Below, piece by piece: positions 28,777 to 38,724 of a stretch of DNA of 64,000 nt. The DNA lies in contig NZ_CM002139.1 of assembly GCF_000454545.1 (NCBI RefSeq), forward strand, positions 1,830,056 to 1,894,055, written 5' to 3'. Under the pieces are notes generated by a model, which saw nothing but the letters and a program-made list of their open reading frames with translations, was not told the DNA's origin and did not search any database. A program made the translations under genes and the position numbers. Position 1 is the stretch's first letter; every line of letters begins with the position of its first letter. This DNA is from Xanthomonas cassavae CFBP 4642. GTDB taxonomy: Bacteria; Pseudomonadota; Gammaproteobacteria; Xanthomonadales; Xanthomonadaceae.

Positions 28777-30912
28777 ATGAAGCTTCGTTACGCCGTGCTG
28801 CCCCTGTGTCTGTTGACCGCCTTGCCAAGTCTTGCCGCTGCGCGCGGATTCGATGTGCGCGACATGGTCGCGCTGGACCGGGTGTCTTCGCCCACGCTCA
28901 GTCCCGACGGCAGCGTGCTGGTGTTCGCCAAGCGGCAGGCCAAGAGCAGCAACGGCAAGCCGGCCACCGGCCTGTGGACGCGCAATCTGCGTACCCGCGA
29001 TGCCGCGCCGCCCAGGCGGCTCACTCCCGACGGCTGGAACGTCAACAGCCCGGCGCTGTCGCCGGACGGCAAGACGGTGTACTTCCTCAGCAGTAAATCC
29101 GGTACGCAGCAGCTGTACGCGCAGCCGCTGGCCGGCGGCGCGCCGCAGCAATTGACCGCCTTTGCGGTGGATGTGGACAGCTACAGGCTCTCCCCTGACG
29201 GCAAGCGCATCGCCTTCAGTGCGGGCGTGTTCCAGGACTGCGGTTCGGACCTGGGCTGTACCAAGAAGAAGTTGGGCGAGCGCAAGAACAGCAAGGCCAG
29301 CGGCGTGGTCTACGACCAGTTGTTCGTGCGGCATTGGGATACCTGGAACGATGGGCGCCGCAACACCTTGTTCGTCGCCGACCTGCCGTCTGCCGGCGGC
29401 AAGGCCGTGGCCGGCGCCTCGGCGATCAGCGCCACGCTGGCCGGCGATGCGCCCTCCAAGCCGTTCGGCAGCAAAGACGATTACGCCTGGTCGCCCGACG
29501 GCGGCAGTGTGGTCGCCAGCGTGCGCGTGCCGCAGCCGCATGGGCCGGAGACCGGCAAGAAGGCAACCGCCGGCGCCAAGCCCACCGGCAACGACGAGCC
29601 GTGGCAGACCAACTTCGACCTGTACCGCCTGGATGCGGCCGGCAAGGCCGCGCCGGTCAATCTGACCGCGTCCAACCCGGCCTGGGATGCCGGCCCGGTA
29701 TTCAGCAGCGACGGCAAGACGCTGTACTACCGCGCGATGAAGCGCCCCGGTTTCGAAGCCGACCGCTTCGGCCTGATGGCGATGGACGTGGTCAGCGGCA
29801 AGAGCCGCGAGATCGCTCCCAAGTGGGACCGCTCGGCCGGCGAGATCGTCTTGAGCGCCGATGGCGCCAGCCTCTACACCAGCGCCGACGACCTCGGCGA
29901 GCATCCGTTGTTCAAGATCGACATCGCCAGCGGCCAGGCGACCAAGCTGGTGGGCGAGGGCAGCGTGCATGCGCCGACCCTGGCCGGCAACACGCTGGCG
30001 TTCACCCGCAACTCGCTCAAGAGCGGCGACCAGGTCTTTGTCAGCGATGTGCAGGGCCAGGGTCTGCGTGCGATCACCCAGAGCGCCGGCGAGCTGCTGC
30101 CGGACGTGCAGTTCGGCGACTACGAGCAGTTCCAGTTCAAGGGCTGGAACAACGACACCGTGCACGGCTACGTGGTCAAGCCGTACAACTACCAGGAAGG
30201 CAAGACCTACCCGGTGGCGTTCCTGATCCATGGCGGCCCGCAGGGCAGCTTCGGCAACGGCTGGAGCAACCGCTGGAATCCGCAGACCTACGCCGGTCAG
30301 GGCTATGCGGTGGTGATGATCGACTTCCACGGCTCCACCGGCTACGGCCAGGAATTCACCGATGCGATCAGCCAGCATTGGGGCGACCGCCCGCTGGAAG
30401 ACCTGCAGAAGGGCTGGGCCGCCGCGCAGAAGCAGTACGGCTTCCTCAACGGCGACAAGGCCTGCGCGCTGGGTGCCAGCTATGGCGGCTACATGGTCTA
30501 TTGGATGGCCGGGACGTGGCTTGACAAAGACGGAAACCACCCCTGGAAGTGCCTGGTCGACCATGACGGCGTGTTCGACAACCGCACCATGGGCTACGCC
30601 ACCGAGGAACTGTGGTTCAGCGAATGGGAAAACGGCGGTACGCCCTGGCAGAACCCGGCCGGCTACGAGAAGTTCAACCCGGTGCTGCACGTGGACAAGT
30701 GGAAGGTGCCGATGCTGGTCATCCACGGCCAGCAGGATTTCCGTATTCCCGTCGAACAGGGCCTGGCCGCGTTCACCGCGCTGCAGCGCAAGGGCATCGA
30801 CTCCAAGTTCCTGTATTTCCCGGACGAGAATCACTGGGTGCTCAAGCCGGACAACAGCATCCTGTGGCACGACACCGTCAACGGCTGGTTGAAGCAGCAT
30901 ATCGGCCAGTAA
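28777..30912 (+). CDS. S9 family prolyl oligopeptidase / acylaminoacyl-peptidase
   Basis: A 711-residue serine peptidase with a signal peptide (YAVLPLCLLTALPSLAAARG), so probably periplasmic. The N-terminal half is a beta-propeller with repeated SPDGK motifs (LSPDGKTVYFLS, LSPDGKRIAFS). The C-terminal alpha/beta hydrolase domain has the oxyanion segment LIHGGPQGSFGNGWSNRWNP, nucleophile Ser near 568 in GASYGGYM, and His near 686 in DENHWVL, with an Asp in QQDFRIP. It should cut short peptides. The ATG at 28777 is chosen because it begins a good signal peptide. It follows oprB by 172 bases and may have its own promoter. Confidence 0.9.
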   Translation: MKLRYAVLPLCLLTALPSLAAARGFDVRDMVALDRVSSPTLSPDGSVLVFAKRQAKSSNGKPATGLWTRNLRTRDAAPPRRLTPDGWNVNSPALSPDGKTVYFLSSKSGTQQLYAQPLAGGAPQQLTAFAVDVDSYRLSPDGKRIAFSAGVFQDCGSDLGCTKKKLGERKNSKASGVVYDQLFVRHWDTWNDGRRNTLFVADLPSAGGKAVAGASAISATLAGDAPSKPFGSKDDYAWSPDGGSVVASVRVPQPHGPETGKKATAGAKPTGNDEPWQTNFDLYRLDAAGKAAPVNLTASNPAWDAGPVFSSDGKTLYYRAMKRPGFEADRFGLMAMDVVSGKSREIAPKWDRSAGEIVLSADGASLYTSADDLGEHPLFKIDIASGQATKLVGEGSVHAPTLAGNTLAFTRNSLKSGDQVFVSDVQGQGLRAITQSAGELLPDVQFGDYEQFQFKGWNNDTVHGYVVKPYNYQEGKTYPVAFLIHGGPQGSFGNGWSNRWNPQTYAGQGYAVVMIDFHGSTGYGQEFTDAISQHWGDRPLEDLQKGWAAAQKQYGFLNGDKACALGASYGGYMVYWMAGTWLDKDGNHPWKCLVDHDGVFDNRTMGYATEELWFSEWENGGTPWQNPAGYEKFNPVLHVDKWKVPMLVIHGQQDFRIPVEQGLAAFTALQRKGIDSKFLYFPDENHWVLKPDNSILWHDTVNGWLKQHIGQ

Positions 30913-30919
30913 GCTGAGC

Positions 30920-30956
30920 CATCCCGGCATGTCGCGCAGCGCGGCGTGCCGGGATG
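30920..30956 (+). terminator. Stem-loop after the S9 peptidase
   Basis: CATCCCGGCA pairs perfectly with TGCCGGGATG over a 17-base GC-rich loop, eight bases after the stop codon. There is no T tract. The remaining bases up to 31278 hold no supported gene. Confidence 0.5.
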
Positions 30957-31278
30957 ATGGTCAACCGTTGCGGGCAATGTGGATCGATCTGCGGCGACGT
31001 TTCAATGGGCTTGCAACAAAGCGTTATCTTCCGGGCCGCACCGCAGGCGACTGCGCCACATGCAATCAACGCAGCGCTGCGCTTCTCTGTGTGGCGTGCA
31101 GGCGCAGCGCCTGCTTCCCCCGCATGCCGTAGACAAAGCACTCAACGATGAGCTCGCTTGCCGCATACCGGCGGCGCAATGGCAGCTGATCGGCCAGCCG
31201 TGTCCTCTCCCGCACGTTAGGTGGACGTGTCAGAATAGCGCTTCCTTAACTTTCCCAAGCCCTGCCAGGATCGCAAGG

Positions 31279-31773
31279 ATGTTGCGTATGCGCACGTTTG
31301 CCCGCCCCGCCATGTTGGCGCTCGCCCTGACGTTCAGCCCTGCCTGGAGCGTCGTACCGCGGCCTGCGGCGGGGGCCGCTGCACATAGGCAGGTCAGCGC
31401 GACGCCTGTGGCCGGCACGACGAACGATGTGGCCAACAGCGAGCTGCTGGTGCCATTGCCGGCAACGCTGAAGTCGGGCATGAACTACCGCGCGTTCTCG
31501 CAGGCGCTCGCCGAGCAGGGCTGGCAGCCGGTCGATCCGCTGGCTGCCGACAGCTGCATGGCGGCAGGCGATTGCGAAATCGAATTCGTCGCACCCACCG
31601 CCGGCGCGCGTCTGCGTGTGCAGGTGGGGTCGCAGTCCGGCGCGGCGGTCGTGCAGGCCTGGACGGCGCGCCGCACCCCGGCCGATCACATGGGCGCCAC
31701 CAGTGCCTCGCTGGACAGCGCCAAGGCCGGCTCCTCGGCAGCCACGCCCACCGTGGCCGAAGATCCGCGCTAG
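31279..31773 (+). CDS. Small exported protein of unknown function
   Basis: A 164-residue protein with a signal peptide (TFARPAMLALALTFSPAWSV). The mature part contains SGMNYRAFSQALAEQGWQPV and two cysteines in DSCMAAGDCEIEFV that could form a disulfide, then a polar low-complexity tail rich in Ala, Ser and Thr. The central segment resembles small periplasmic proteins common in Xanthomonadaceae, but I do not recognise a named family. The ATG at 31279 has AGGA-like purines upstream and gives a good signal sequence. Confidence 0.6.
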   Translation: MLRMRTFARPAMLALALTFSPAWSVVPRPAAGAAAHRQVSATPVAGTTNDVANSELLVPLPATLKSGMNYRAFSQALAEQGWQPVDPLAADSCMAAGDCEIEFVAPTAGARLRVQVGSQSGAAVVQAWTARRTPADHMGATSASLDSAKAGSSAATPTVAEDPR

Positions 31774-31878
31774 GCGCCTGCAAGCCGCGCGGTCTGTGCG
31801 GCGTATCATGAGGCCGCGCGCTGATGGTGTTCGCCGGGATTGCGGCCTCGCCGTCCGATCGCCGCGCCTTTTCTGGTC

Positions 31879-32622
31879 ATGAGCCTACCGTCCTGCATGA
31901 AGAGCATCGATCCTGCCGATCTGGAAGCGTTGTTCGATGCCGTGCCGGACGTGCTGTTCTTCGTCAAGGATCGCGAGGGCCGCTACACCCACGTCAACCA
32001 GACCATGCTGCGGCGGCTGGGGCTGAAATCGCGCAAGGACCTGATCGGCAAGCGCGTTGCCGAGGTCTACCCGAGCGGGCTTGGCGCCAACTATGCCAAT
32101 CAGGACGAACAGGTACTGGCCGGCGCAGTGATCGACAACCTGCTGGAACTGCACCTGTTCGCCAATCGCGAGCCGGGATGGTGCCTTACCTGCAAGCGTC
32201 CCTTGCTGGTGGAGGGCAAGGTGCAGGGCATCATCGGCATCTCGCGCGACCTGGGCCCGCAGGACGGGCACGAATCGCAGTACGAAAAGCTGCGCCTGGC
32301 GCTGGCCTACCTCAATGCCAACTACGCGCAGAACGTGCGCATGCAGGCGCTGGTGGAGATCACCGGGTTTTCGATGTCCAAGCTGCAGCGTTTGTTCCGC
32401 AAGGTGTTCCAGCTCACCCCGCAGCAGGTGCTGGCCAAGCTACGCCTGCAGATGGCGATGCATCTGCTGCACGGAAACAAGAGCCTCACCGAAATCGGGC
32501 ATGCCTGCGGTTTCAGCGATCAGAGCGCCTTCGCACGGCAGTTCAAGCTGGCGGTCGGCATGACGCCACGCGAGTACCGCGCGCTGGCGAACGCGGCGCA
32601 GTTTCCTGCCGAACCGGCTTAG
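31879..32622 (+). CDS. PAS domain AraC-family transcriptional regulator
   Basis: A 247-residue regulator with an N-terminal PAS domain (ALFDAVPDVLFFVKDREGRY, then THVNQTMLRRLG) and a C-terminal AraC double helix-turn-helix (EITGFSMSKLQRLFRKVFQL and LTEIGHACGFSDQSAFARQF). The PAS domain could sense a small ligand or redox state, and the regulator would bind as a dimer. ATGs at 31879 and 31897 are both possible; neither has a clear ribosome site. The targets are unknown; the nearest genes do not suggest a pathway. Confidence 0.82.
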   Translation: MSLPSCMKSIDPADLEALFDAVPDVLFFVKDREGRYTHVNQTMLRRLGLKSRKDLIGKRVAEVYPSGLGANYANQDEQVLAGAVIDNLLELHLFANREPGWCLTCKRPLLVEGKVQGIIGISRDLGPQDGHESQYEKLRLALAYLNANYAQNVRMQALVEITGFSMSKLQRLFRKVFQLTPQQVLAKLRLQMAMHLLHGNKSLTEIGHACGFSDQSAFARQFKLAVGMTPREYRALANAAQFPAEPA

Positions 32623-32767
32623 CGCGCCTGAGCAAGACGACGGCTCAGTTGCTGAGTCAGCCGAGCACGTGGCTCCCTTACCGCGTGCCGAGCACTGCGT
32701 GAATCCAGCGGGATTCCGGGTTGCGGTCTCGTTTGGTAGATGCAGTCAAAAGTCTGGTTCGTTGAGT

Positions 32768-32874
32768 GTGCGGTGCCCTCGCCGCTTGCGGGACACGCCG
32801 TGAATCCGTCCATGGAGGCTCGGTGGCGGCATCCATGCCGCCACACGGTCCCGCAATCGGCGAGGGCACCGCAC
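32768..32874. repeat. Large inverted-repeat element with 27-bp arms
   Basis: The left arm (32768-32794, beginning GTGCGGTGCCCTCGCCG) pairs with the right arm (32848-32874) over 27 bp with one mismatch. The interior holds a second palindrome at 32824-32843, TGGCGGCAT-CC-ATGCCGCCA, and a TCCATGGA palindrome at 32809-32816. The nested layout suggests a dispersed REP-like or MITE-like element. The inner core resembles the palindromes inserted in gcvP. Confidence 0.85.
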
Positions 32875-33006
32875 CAAAAAGTTGGTCGGTGGCCGGGTGA
32901 AAAGCTGCCTATCGCTCGACGTGCGTCTGACATTGCGTCGGCACATCAGTAGCGAACAATGCGCATCGTGCACTGCTCTTAACTTTGCGCACCGACCATC
33001 TCGACG

Positions 33007-33088
33007 GGTCCTTGCCCGCCCATCGTCGCGTAATAGCCTACAAGGACGTATTTGCGGCGTGTCCTGCGATGGTAGGCGGGCAAGGACC
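33007..33088. repeat. Second inverted-repeat element with 14-bp perfect arms
   Basis: GGTCCTTGCCCGCC (33007-33020) is repeated inverted at 33075-33088. The arms continue inwards with partial pairing (CATCGTCGC against GCGATGGTA), and AGGAC (33043-33047) pairs with GTCCT (33061-33065). It looks like a short mobile or REP-like palindromic element with no coding capacity. Confidence 0.75.
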
Positions 33089-33310
33089 TTGCAGCCTAAC
33101 CGCAGCCCGCCGCTCTACTGCCGACCTGGCCGCGCGCGCCGACACCCCAAAGACACGATCGTACAACAACGTAAAGACAGCCGGGGTTACAAATCGCAGC
33201 GTCGTTTATGAGCGGCCGCCAGAAGCCTGGTTGAAGGGCGGCCGTCGCAGAGGATGCGCTGATCTTCCGTTCTTCCGTTGAGGATGAATCGCTGCCCGCA
33301 TAAACGACTT

Positions 33311-33342
33311 GGGCGCGAACGACGCGAAAGTCGTTCGCGCCC
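33311..33342 (-). terminator. Perfect 13-bp hairpin beyond the catalase gene
   Basis: GGGCGCGAACGAC pairs perfectly with GTCGTTCGCGCCC around the loop GCGAAA. It lies 28 bases beyond the catalase stop codon. No T tract is present, so it may terminate transcription weakly or protect the mRNA end. Confidence 0.5.
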
Positions 33343-33369
33343 GAGCCTGTGCAGCCCATGCGGATGCGG

Positions 33370-35472
33370 TTACGCCAGCATGCGCACCTTCGGTTCGCGT
33401 GCCCACTGGCGGGTCTTGGCCGCAGCGATGAAGGCCTTGGTGTCGGCGGCCGGAACGATGCCTGCGTCCTTGCCGACATTGCCTGCCTTGAGCAGCAGCT
33501 GCGCACCGTCGTCGAAGGCAATGGCTTTCAGATGTGCCCAGGCGTTGCTGACGAAATCCAGTGCGGCCGATTCGTTGGTCAACAGCTTCGCTGCTTCCGA
33601 GGACAACAGTACCGCCACTGCATCGAACATGATCGACGGCGTACCGGCCAGCTGTCCGTCGGCGGCCAGCTGCTTGCCATCGCTGAGCTTGGCACCGCCG
33701 AGTTTGGGCGCCACGATCTTGACTGTGGCACCTGCGGCCTCGGCCGCCTTGCGCACGGCCTTGATGGCGGCGGCATCGGAACCGTCGTGGATCAGGATGC
33801 CTACCGTGCGACCCTGCAAGGTGTCCCTCATCTTGCCGATCAGCTGCAGGGCGGGCGACAACGGCATGTCGGTGGGCGCAACGGCGGCGGGCGGGGCAGG
33901 CGGCAGGCGGGTCATGCCCATCCCGTCGGCCACACGTTTGGCCAGGCTTTCGTCGATGTGTCGCAGGTGACCCACGATGGCCTCACGCACATGCGCGGTT
34001 TCCACCTTGGACAGTTCGAACACCAATGCCGAGGCAATATGTGCCTGCTCCGGTGCAGTCTGGCTGCGGAAGAACAGCCGCGCCTGGCTGTAATGGTCGC
34101 CAAAGCTTTCCGCACGCACGCGGCCCTTTGCGCCATCCTCGGCCGGTGTGGCGTGGCTGGGGAAGCCACGCAGCGCCTCACGCGGCGCATCTGCCTGCAA
34201 CGAGCTCGGTTCGTAGGCCACGCGGCCCTTCGGCACGCCCATCTGCATATGTCCATCGCGTTGGTTGTTGGCGAATGGGCACTTGGGCGCGTTGATCGGG
34301 ATCTGGTGGAAGTTCGGCCCACCCAGGCGGCTCAGCTGCGTATCCAGATACGAGAACAGGCGGCCCTGCAGCAGCGGATCGTTGCTGAAGTCGATGCCGG
34401 GCACGATGTTGGCCGGGCAGTACGCCACCTGCTCGGTCTCTGCGAAGAAGTTGTCCGGCCAGCGGTCCAGCACCATGCGGCCGACGATCTGCAGCGGCAC
34501 CAGTTCTTCCGGGATGACCTTGGTGGAATCCAGATGATCGAACGGGAAGGCGTCGGCCTCCGCTTCGGTGAAGAGCTGCACGCCCAATTCCCATTCCGGG
34601 AAGTCGCCGTTCTGGATGGCTTCGAACAGGTCGCGGCGCTGGAAGTCCGGGTCGGCGCCGGCGATCTTCACCGCCTCGTCCCAGATGGTGGATTGCAGAC
34701 CAAGCTTGGGGCGCCAATGGAATTTGACGAACGTGCTGTCGCCCTTCTCATTGAGGAAGCGGAAGCTGTGGATGCCGAAGCCTTCGATCATGCGCAGCGA
34801 GCGCGGAATGGTGCGGTCGCTCATCGCCCACATGATCATGTGCATGGATTCGGGCGACAGCGAAATGAAATCCCAGAACGTGTCGTGCGCGCTGGCCGCC
34901 TGCGGGAAACCGCGATCCGGCTCCATCTTCACCGCATGGATCAGATCCGGAAACTTCATCGCGTCCTGAATGAAGAACACCGGGATGTTGTTGCCCACCA
35001 GATCCCAATTGCCTTCCTTGGTGTAGAACTTCACTGCAAAGCCGCGGACATCGCGCGGCGTATCCACCGAGCCGGCACCCCCGGCGACGGTGGAAAAACG
35101 CGTGAACAACGGCGTCTTCTCGCCCACTTCGGTGAAGATCTTGGCAGTGGTGTACTGGCTCAACGATTTGGTCAGCTCGAAATAGCCGTGCGCCGCACTG
35201 CCGCGCGCATGCACGATGCGCTCGGGGATACGTTCGTGATCGAAATGCGTGATCTTTTCGCGCAGGATGAAGTCTTCCAGCAACGTCGGCCCGCGCGGCG
35301 TTGCGCGCAGCGAGTTCTGGTTGTCGCCAACCGGAATGCCCTGGTTGGTGGTCAGCTGCGGATGGGTACCGCCGGCTTTCTGGTGCAATTCGTCGCCGGT
35401 GCCACGCACGTCATGCGTAGTTGCGGAATTGCCGACAGCAGGCGGCTGTACGGATTTGGGGGACTTGGCCAT
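33370..35472 (-). CDS. katE: Large-subunit monofunctional catalase (KatE/HPII type)
   Basis: A 700-residue haem catalase that breaks down hydrogen peroxide to water and oxygen. The catalytic His95 is in [10 protein letters not shown], the active-site Asn is in [13 protein letters not shown] (near 161), and the haem-ligand Tyr375 is in RLFSYLDTQ. The extra C-terminal domain (from about residue 560, [19 protein letters not shown]) has the DJ-1/PfpI flavodoxin-like fold found only in large-subunit catalases such as E. coli HPII. There is no signal peptide. The opening [20 protein letters not shown] is typical. An aldo/keto reductase gene lies 209 bp upstream on the same strand and may share oxidative-stress control. 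Confidence 0.95.
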   Translation of the reverse strand: MAKSPKSVQPPAVGNSATTHDVRGTGDELHQKAGGTHPQLTTNQGIPVGDNQNSLRATPRGPTLLEDFILREKITHFDHERIPERIVHARGSAAHGYFELTKSLSQYTTAKIFTEVGEKTPLFTRFSTVAGGAGSVDTPRDVRGFAVKFYTKEGNWDLVGNNIPVFFIQDAMKFPDLIHAVKMEPDRGFPQAASAHDTFWDFISLSPESMHMIMWAMSDRTIPRSLRMIEGFGIHSFRFLNEKGDSTFVKFHWRPKLGLQSTIWDEAVKIAGADPDFQRRDLFEAIQNGDFPEWELGVQLFTEAEADAFPFDHLDSTKVIPEELVPLQIVGRMVLDRWPDNFFAETEQVAYCPANIVPGIDFSNDPLLQGRLFSYLDTQLSRLGGPNFHQIPINAPKCPFANNQRDGHMQMGVPKGRVAYEPSSLQADAPREALRGFPSHATPAEDGAKGRVRAESFGDHYSQARLFFRSQTAPEQAHIASALVFELSKVETAHVREAIVGHLRHIDESLAKRVADGMGMTRLPPAPPAAVAPTDMPLSPALQLIGKMRDTLQGRTVGILIHDGSDAAAIKAVRKAAEAAGATVKIVAPKLGGAKLSDGKQLAADGQLAGTPSIMFDAVAVLLSSEAAKLLTNESAALDFVSNAWAHLKAIAFDDGAQLLLKAGNVGKDAGIVPAADTKAFIAAAKTRQWAREPKVRMLA

Positions 35473-35681
35473 GGGAACTCCACGTTGGCGGGCTTAAGAG
35501 GCGAGCTATCCCATCGAGCCTGCGAGTGCCGCCGTTAATTGCGCGTGTCTGCATGCGAACGAATACTCACACGCGAGTATTGCAACGGCGCAAAGCGTGC
35601 GCTACCGCACGTCGGTGCTCTGCGGTGCACCGCACTGCTGCCAACGTGATGGCACCTCCGCGATGCGGCGGGGCAACAGGC

Positions 35682-36536
35682 TTACAGCAAATCCAGCGCC
35701 TGCTTGCGCGTAGGAGGAGCAAATGTGCGATCCAGTTCTTCAAGATCCTGCGCCTCCAGATGCAGGCTGCAGGCCGCTGCATTCGCACGCACATGCTCGG
35801 GCGTTCCGGATTCCGGGATGGCGATCACCTTGCCACTGCGGATTGCCCAGGCCAGCGCGACGGCGGTCGCGGCGACACCGCGCCGCTTGCCGATGGCGTG
35901 CAGCACCGCATGATCCAGCAAGGTACGGCTCCCCAATGGCGAATACGCCATCACGGTCACCGCCTGCTCCGCGCACCATGGCAACAGGTCGAATTCGATC
36001 CCGCGGCTGCCGGCGTGATACAGCACCTGGTTGACCAGGCAACGCTGCCCACCATGGACGGCCCAGAGGTCTTCCATGTCGTCGACGTCGAAATTCGATA
36101 CGCCCCAGTCACGGATCTTGCCAGCGTCGCGCAGTGCTTCGAAGGCATGCACCACCTCAGTCAAATCGCTGCCACCCCGCCAGTGCAACAGGTAAAGATC
36201 CAGGCTGCGCACGCCCAAGCGTTGCAGGCTGGCCTCGCAGGCGCGCGCGATACCGCGTGCGCTGGCGTTGCTCGGCAGTACCTTGGACACCAGGTACGGC
36301 GGCTGCGCGGTATCAATGGCCTGGCTGATCAATTGCTCGGAACGGCCATTGCCATACATCTCGGCGGTATCGATCAGGCGCATGCCCAGCTGCTGGCCGG
36401 CCTGCAAGGCGTCGATCTCCTGCTGCTGTGGATGCCGGCCCTGGCCCAGATTCCAGGAACCCAGGCCGAGTGCCGGCGCCTGCCGCCCGTTGCGGAGTTG
36501 CACGGTGGGGCAGGGGGATGACGTGGCGGTGGTCAT
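35682..36536 (-). CDS. Aldo/keto reductase
   Basis: A 284-residue NADPH-dependent (beta/alpha)8 reductase. The family tetrad is visible: Asp in RLIDTAEMYGNG, Tyr in the same segment (near 57), Lys in YLVSKVLPSNA and His in DLYLLHWRGG. The NADPH-binding C-terminal segment is VIAIPESGTPEHVRAN. It would reduce aldehydes or ketones, possibly toxic carbonyls made during oxidative stress, which would fit the catalase next to it. The start at 36536 has a good AGGAG ribosome site. The substrate is not predictable. Confidence 0.9.
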   Translation of the reverse strand: MTTATSSPCPTVQLRNGRQAPALGLGSWNLGQGRHPQQQEIDALQAGQQLGMRLIDTAEMYGNGRSEQLISQAIDTAQPPYLVSKVLPSNASARGIARACEASLQRLGVRSLDLYLLHWRGGSDLTEVVHAFEALRDAGKIRDWGVSNFDVDDMEDLWAVHGGQRCLVNQVLYHAGSRGIEFDLLPWCAEQAVTVMAYSPLGSRTLLDHAVLHAIGKRRGVAATAVALAWAIRSGKVIAIPESGTPEHVRANAAACSLHLEAQDLEELDRTFAPPTRKQALDLL

Positions 36537-36673
36537 GGAATGCTCCTGTAACGGTGGATACGATGCACGAAATGACAGCCCGGATGAGACACAGACCAAA
36601 CTGTGCGACTTCCCTGGCGGCACGGACAGCGTTGCCCATCGCCTGTTACGTGCGGCTGATCCCGGTGCGAAGG

Positions 36674-38296
36674 TCACGGCAGTGCCGGTGAGGGCGCGTC
36701 CGTGTGCGCATCCCAGAACGCACAGCGGTGACGCTGCACGAAATCCGTGGCTGGCCCGATTCCTTGCGGCGACAACATCAACGGAGCATCGCCATCGAAG
36801 CGCGGCCACGGCGGACGACCATCGCCATTCGGGTCGCCGGTACGCGCAAACGCACCCCAATAGTCCTGCAGGGTCGTGGAGAACGCCAGCTGCGCGGCAG
36901 TGAACCGCGGGGTGCCGCTTAGCACCCAGGGGCGCTGGAACAGGTACACCAGCTCGGACGCGTGATACGCGCCCAGCGGATGCGAGAAAGGCAGGCGCAA
37001 CAGGCCGTACGGCGCCTGCGGATCGTCGAATTCGTACGCATACACCGGCGCGCGGCTGCGCAAGGCCTGGCCCAGCCGGCGTGTCGGGCAGGCGAATCCG
37101 CCATCGGTGACGATGTCGGCAAACGCATCCCAGCGCGACTGCGCGGCAACGTCCGCGTAGCGCGCCATGATCGCGCTAGGGTCGGCATGCATGCGCTTGA
37201 GCCGGGCCTCGTAACCGCTGCGCAGGTTGAGCTTGCCGATGTAGGACAGCAACTGCGCAAACAGCCGCCCCTCGTTGCGGTTGGTGCCGATCAGCACCGG
37301 CACCTGCGCATGTTGCAGGTTGGCGATTGCCTTGGCGGGCGGCAACGGCAACACCTCGCCGCCGGACATCGGCGCCCACGCATCGCTGCCGGTCAGGCCA
37401 CGGCGCTGCGGTTTTGCGTCGGCCACGCTGTCGGCGGGCAGCGCGCGCAGGCACGCGGCAACATCGCCTGTGCGCTCGCAGCCAAGCGTCTGCGCCATGC
37501 GCACACCGCCGTGCTCGGCCTCGGCACGCGGCAGGCTGGAATCGCTGGCCAGGCAACTGCCGCTCTGCAGGATTGCGCGTTGGAACAGACCGGCCGCGCC
37601 CGGTGCGGACAGTTGATAGCAGATGCTCCAGGCACCGGCCGATTCGCCGAACACGGTGACGTTGTGCGCATCGCCTCCGAAGGCGGCGATATTGCGCCCG
37701 ACCCAGCGCAACGCAGCCTGTTGATCGAGCAATCCGTATGCGCCTTCGCCTTCGCCACGCAGCGTCGGATGCGCGAAGAAACCGAACACCCCCAGCCGGT
37801 AATTGGGCGCCACCACGATGACGTTCTGCCGCGCCGCCAATGCACTCAGGTCGTAGTCGACATTGCTGCCCAGCTCCAGCGCGCCACCGTAGATCCACAC
37901 CATCACTGCGCGCGGATGCGCCGGCGCAGGGCCGGGTGGCGCATAGACGTTGAGGGTGAGGCAATCCTCGGACACCTGCTTCTGCCCGAAGCGATAACGC
38001 GGCAGGCACGCCGGCCCGGCCCGGGTGGCATCGCGGACTCCCTTCCAGGCTGGTGCCGCCTGCGGCGCGCGAAAGCGCAATGCGCCCACCGGCGGCGCGG
38101 CGAACGGCACGCCCAAAAACACCCGCCCCTGCGCGCCGGCAACACCGCGGACTGCGCCGGCATCGGTCTGCACCACCTCGGCCTGCGCATCGGCCGCGTG
38201 CACCAACGCCGGCACCTCGCCAGGGCGGCGTGGCGCGCACGCGGTCAGCGTGCAGGCCGCCAGCAGGAGGATGCCGAAGTGTTTCAGCTGAAGCAT
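36674..38296 (-). CDS. Type B carboxylesterase lipoprotein
   Basis: A 540-residue alpha/beta hydrolase of the carboxylesterase type B family. The signal HFGILLLAACTLTACAP contains lipoprotein boxes (LLAAC, LTAC), so it is probably membrane-anchored. The nucleophile Ser is in VFGESAGAWS (near residue 216), the oxyanion segment is VMVWIYGGAL and the family motif SEDCLTLNVYAP is intact. A His in GAYHASELVYLF completes the triad. It likely cleaves ester bonds in lipids or plant compounds. The start at 38296 gives the best lipoprotein signal; upstream ATGs at 38332 and 38335 are alternatives. Confidence 0.85.
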   Translation of the reverse strand: MLQLKHFGILLLAACTLTACAPRRPGEVPALVHAADAQAEVVQTDAGAVRGVAGAQGRVFLGVPFAAPPVGALRFRAPQAAPAWKGVRDATRAGPACLPRYRFGQKQVSEDCLTLNVYAPPGPAPAHPRAVMVWIYGGALELGSNVDYDLSALAARQNVIVVAPNYRLGVFGFFAHPTLRGEGEGAYGLLDQQAALRWVGRNIAAFGGDAHNVTVFGESAGAWSICYQLSAPGAAGLFQRAILQSGSCLASDSSLPRAEAEHGGVRMAQTLGCERTGDVAACLRALPADSVADAKPQRRGLTGSDAWAPMSGGEVLPLPPAKAIANLQHAQVPVLIGTNRNEGRLFAQLLSYIGKLNLRSGYEARLKRMHADPSAIMARYADVAAQSRWDAFADIVTDGGFACPTRRLGQALRSRAPVYAYEFDDPQAPYGLLRLPFSHPLGAYHASELVYLFQRPWVLSGTPRFTAAQLAFSTTLQDYWGAFARTGDPNGDGRPPWPRFDGDAPLMLSPQGIGPATDFVQRHRCAFWDAHTDAPSPALP

Positions 38297-38665
38297 GCGC
38301 AGGGCTGCCGTGTGCGTGAGGACGTCCGCCATCATCTCCACTGCACGTGTAGGGCAGGCAAACGTGTGACTGGTAGGGCTCCGGCATGAGATGGCCGGGT
38401 ACACGCGGTGCTGGGGCGTGAGCGGGTATCGCTGCCTACGACGTATGCGTACCGACTGGCGCAGTCGTCCTTCGCGAAGTGTTGATGCATCCGCTGGCGA
38501 GGGGCAGACGGCATCGCTGTCACCTGGTCGAGTGCGGTGCGATGAGCGCAGCATGCGCGGGAGGGCAATCTTTCACCGCCGCCCATGAAGCCGCCCATCG
38601 CTCCCGCTGTGGCGAATGCAAAACCTGTGCTGGCGGCTGCAGCGCCAGCCCGTCCCTGCACGGCA
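38297..38665. other. Gene-free stretch upstream of the esterase
   Basis: About 370 bases without a supported gene, lying between the esterase start and the gcvP terminator. It must hold the esterase promoter. No repeat was noticed. Confidence 0.5.
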
Positions 38666-38699
38666 ACAAAAAAACCCAGCCGTGTGACCGGCTGGGTTT
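38666..38699 (-). terminator. Rho-independent terminator of gcvP
   Basis: AAACCCAGCCG and CGGCTGGGTTT form an 11-bp perfect stem with a 6-base loop. On the minus strand the stem is followed by a T tract (TTTTTTTGTT). It lies 26 bases past the gcvP stop codon. Confidence 0.9.
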
Positions 38700-38724
38700 C
38701 GCGTTTTTTACCTGGTGGTGGCGC

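Noticed and set aside
28594..30930. A 778-codon minus-strand frame opposite the S9 peptidase
   Set aside because: Antisense shadow; the plus-strand gene has an intact catalytic triad and signal peptide.
33311..33342. Perfect hairpin as a small RNA gene
   Set aside because: No promoter or T tract is visible; a role at the end of katE mRNA is simpler.
32623..33369. CRISPR array or integron attC sites in the repeat-rich spacer
   Set aside because: The repeats are inverted, not regularly spaced direct repeats; no integrase or cas gene is nearby and the arms lack attC core sites.
33349..35538. A 729-codon plus-strand frame opposite katE
   Set aside because: The catalase on the other strand is full-length and conserved.
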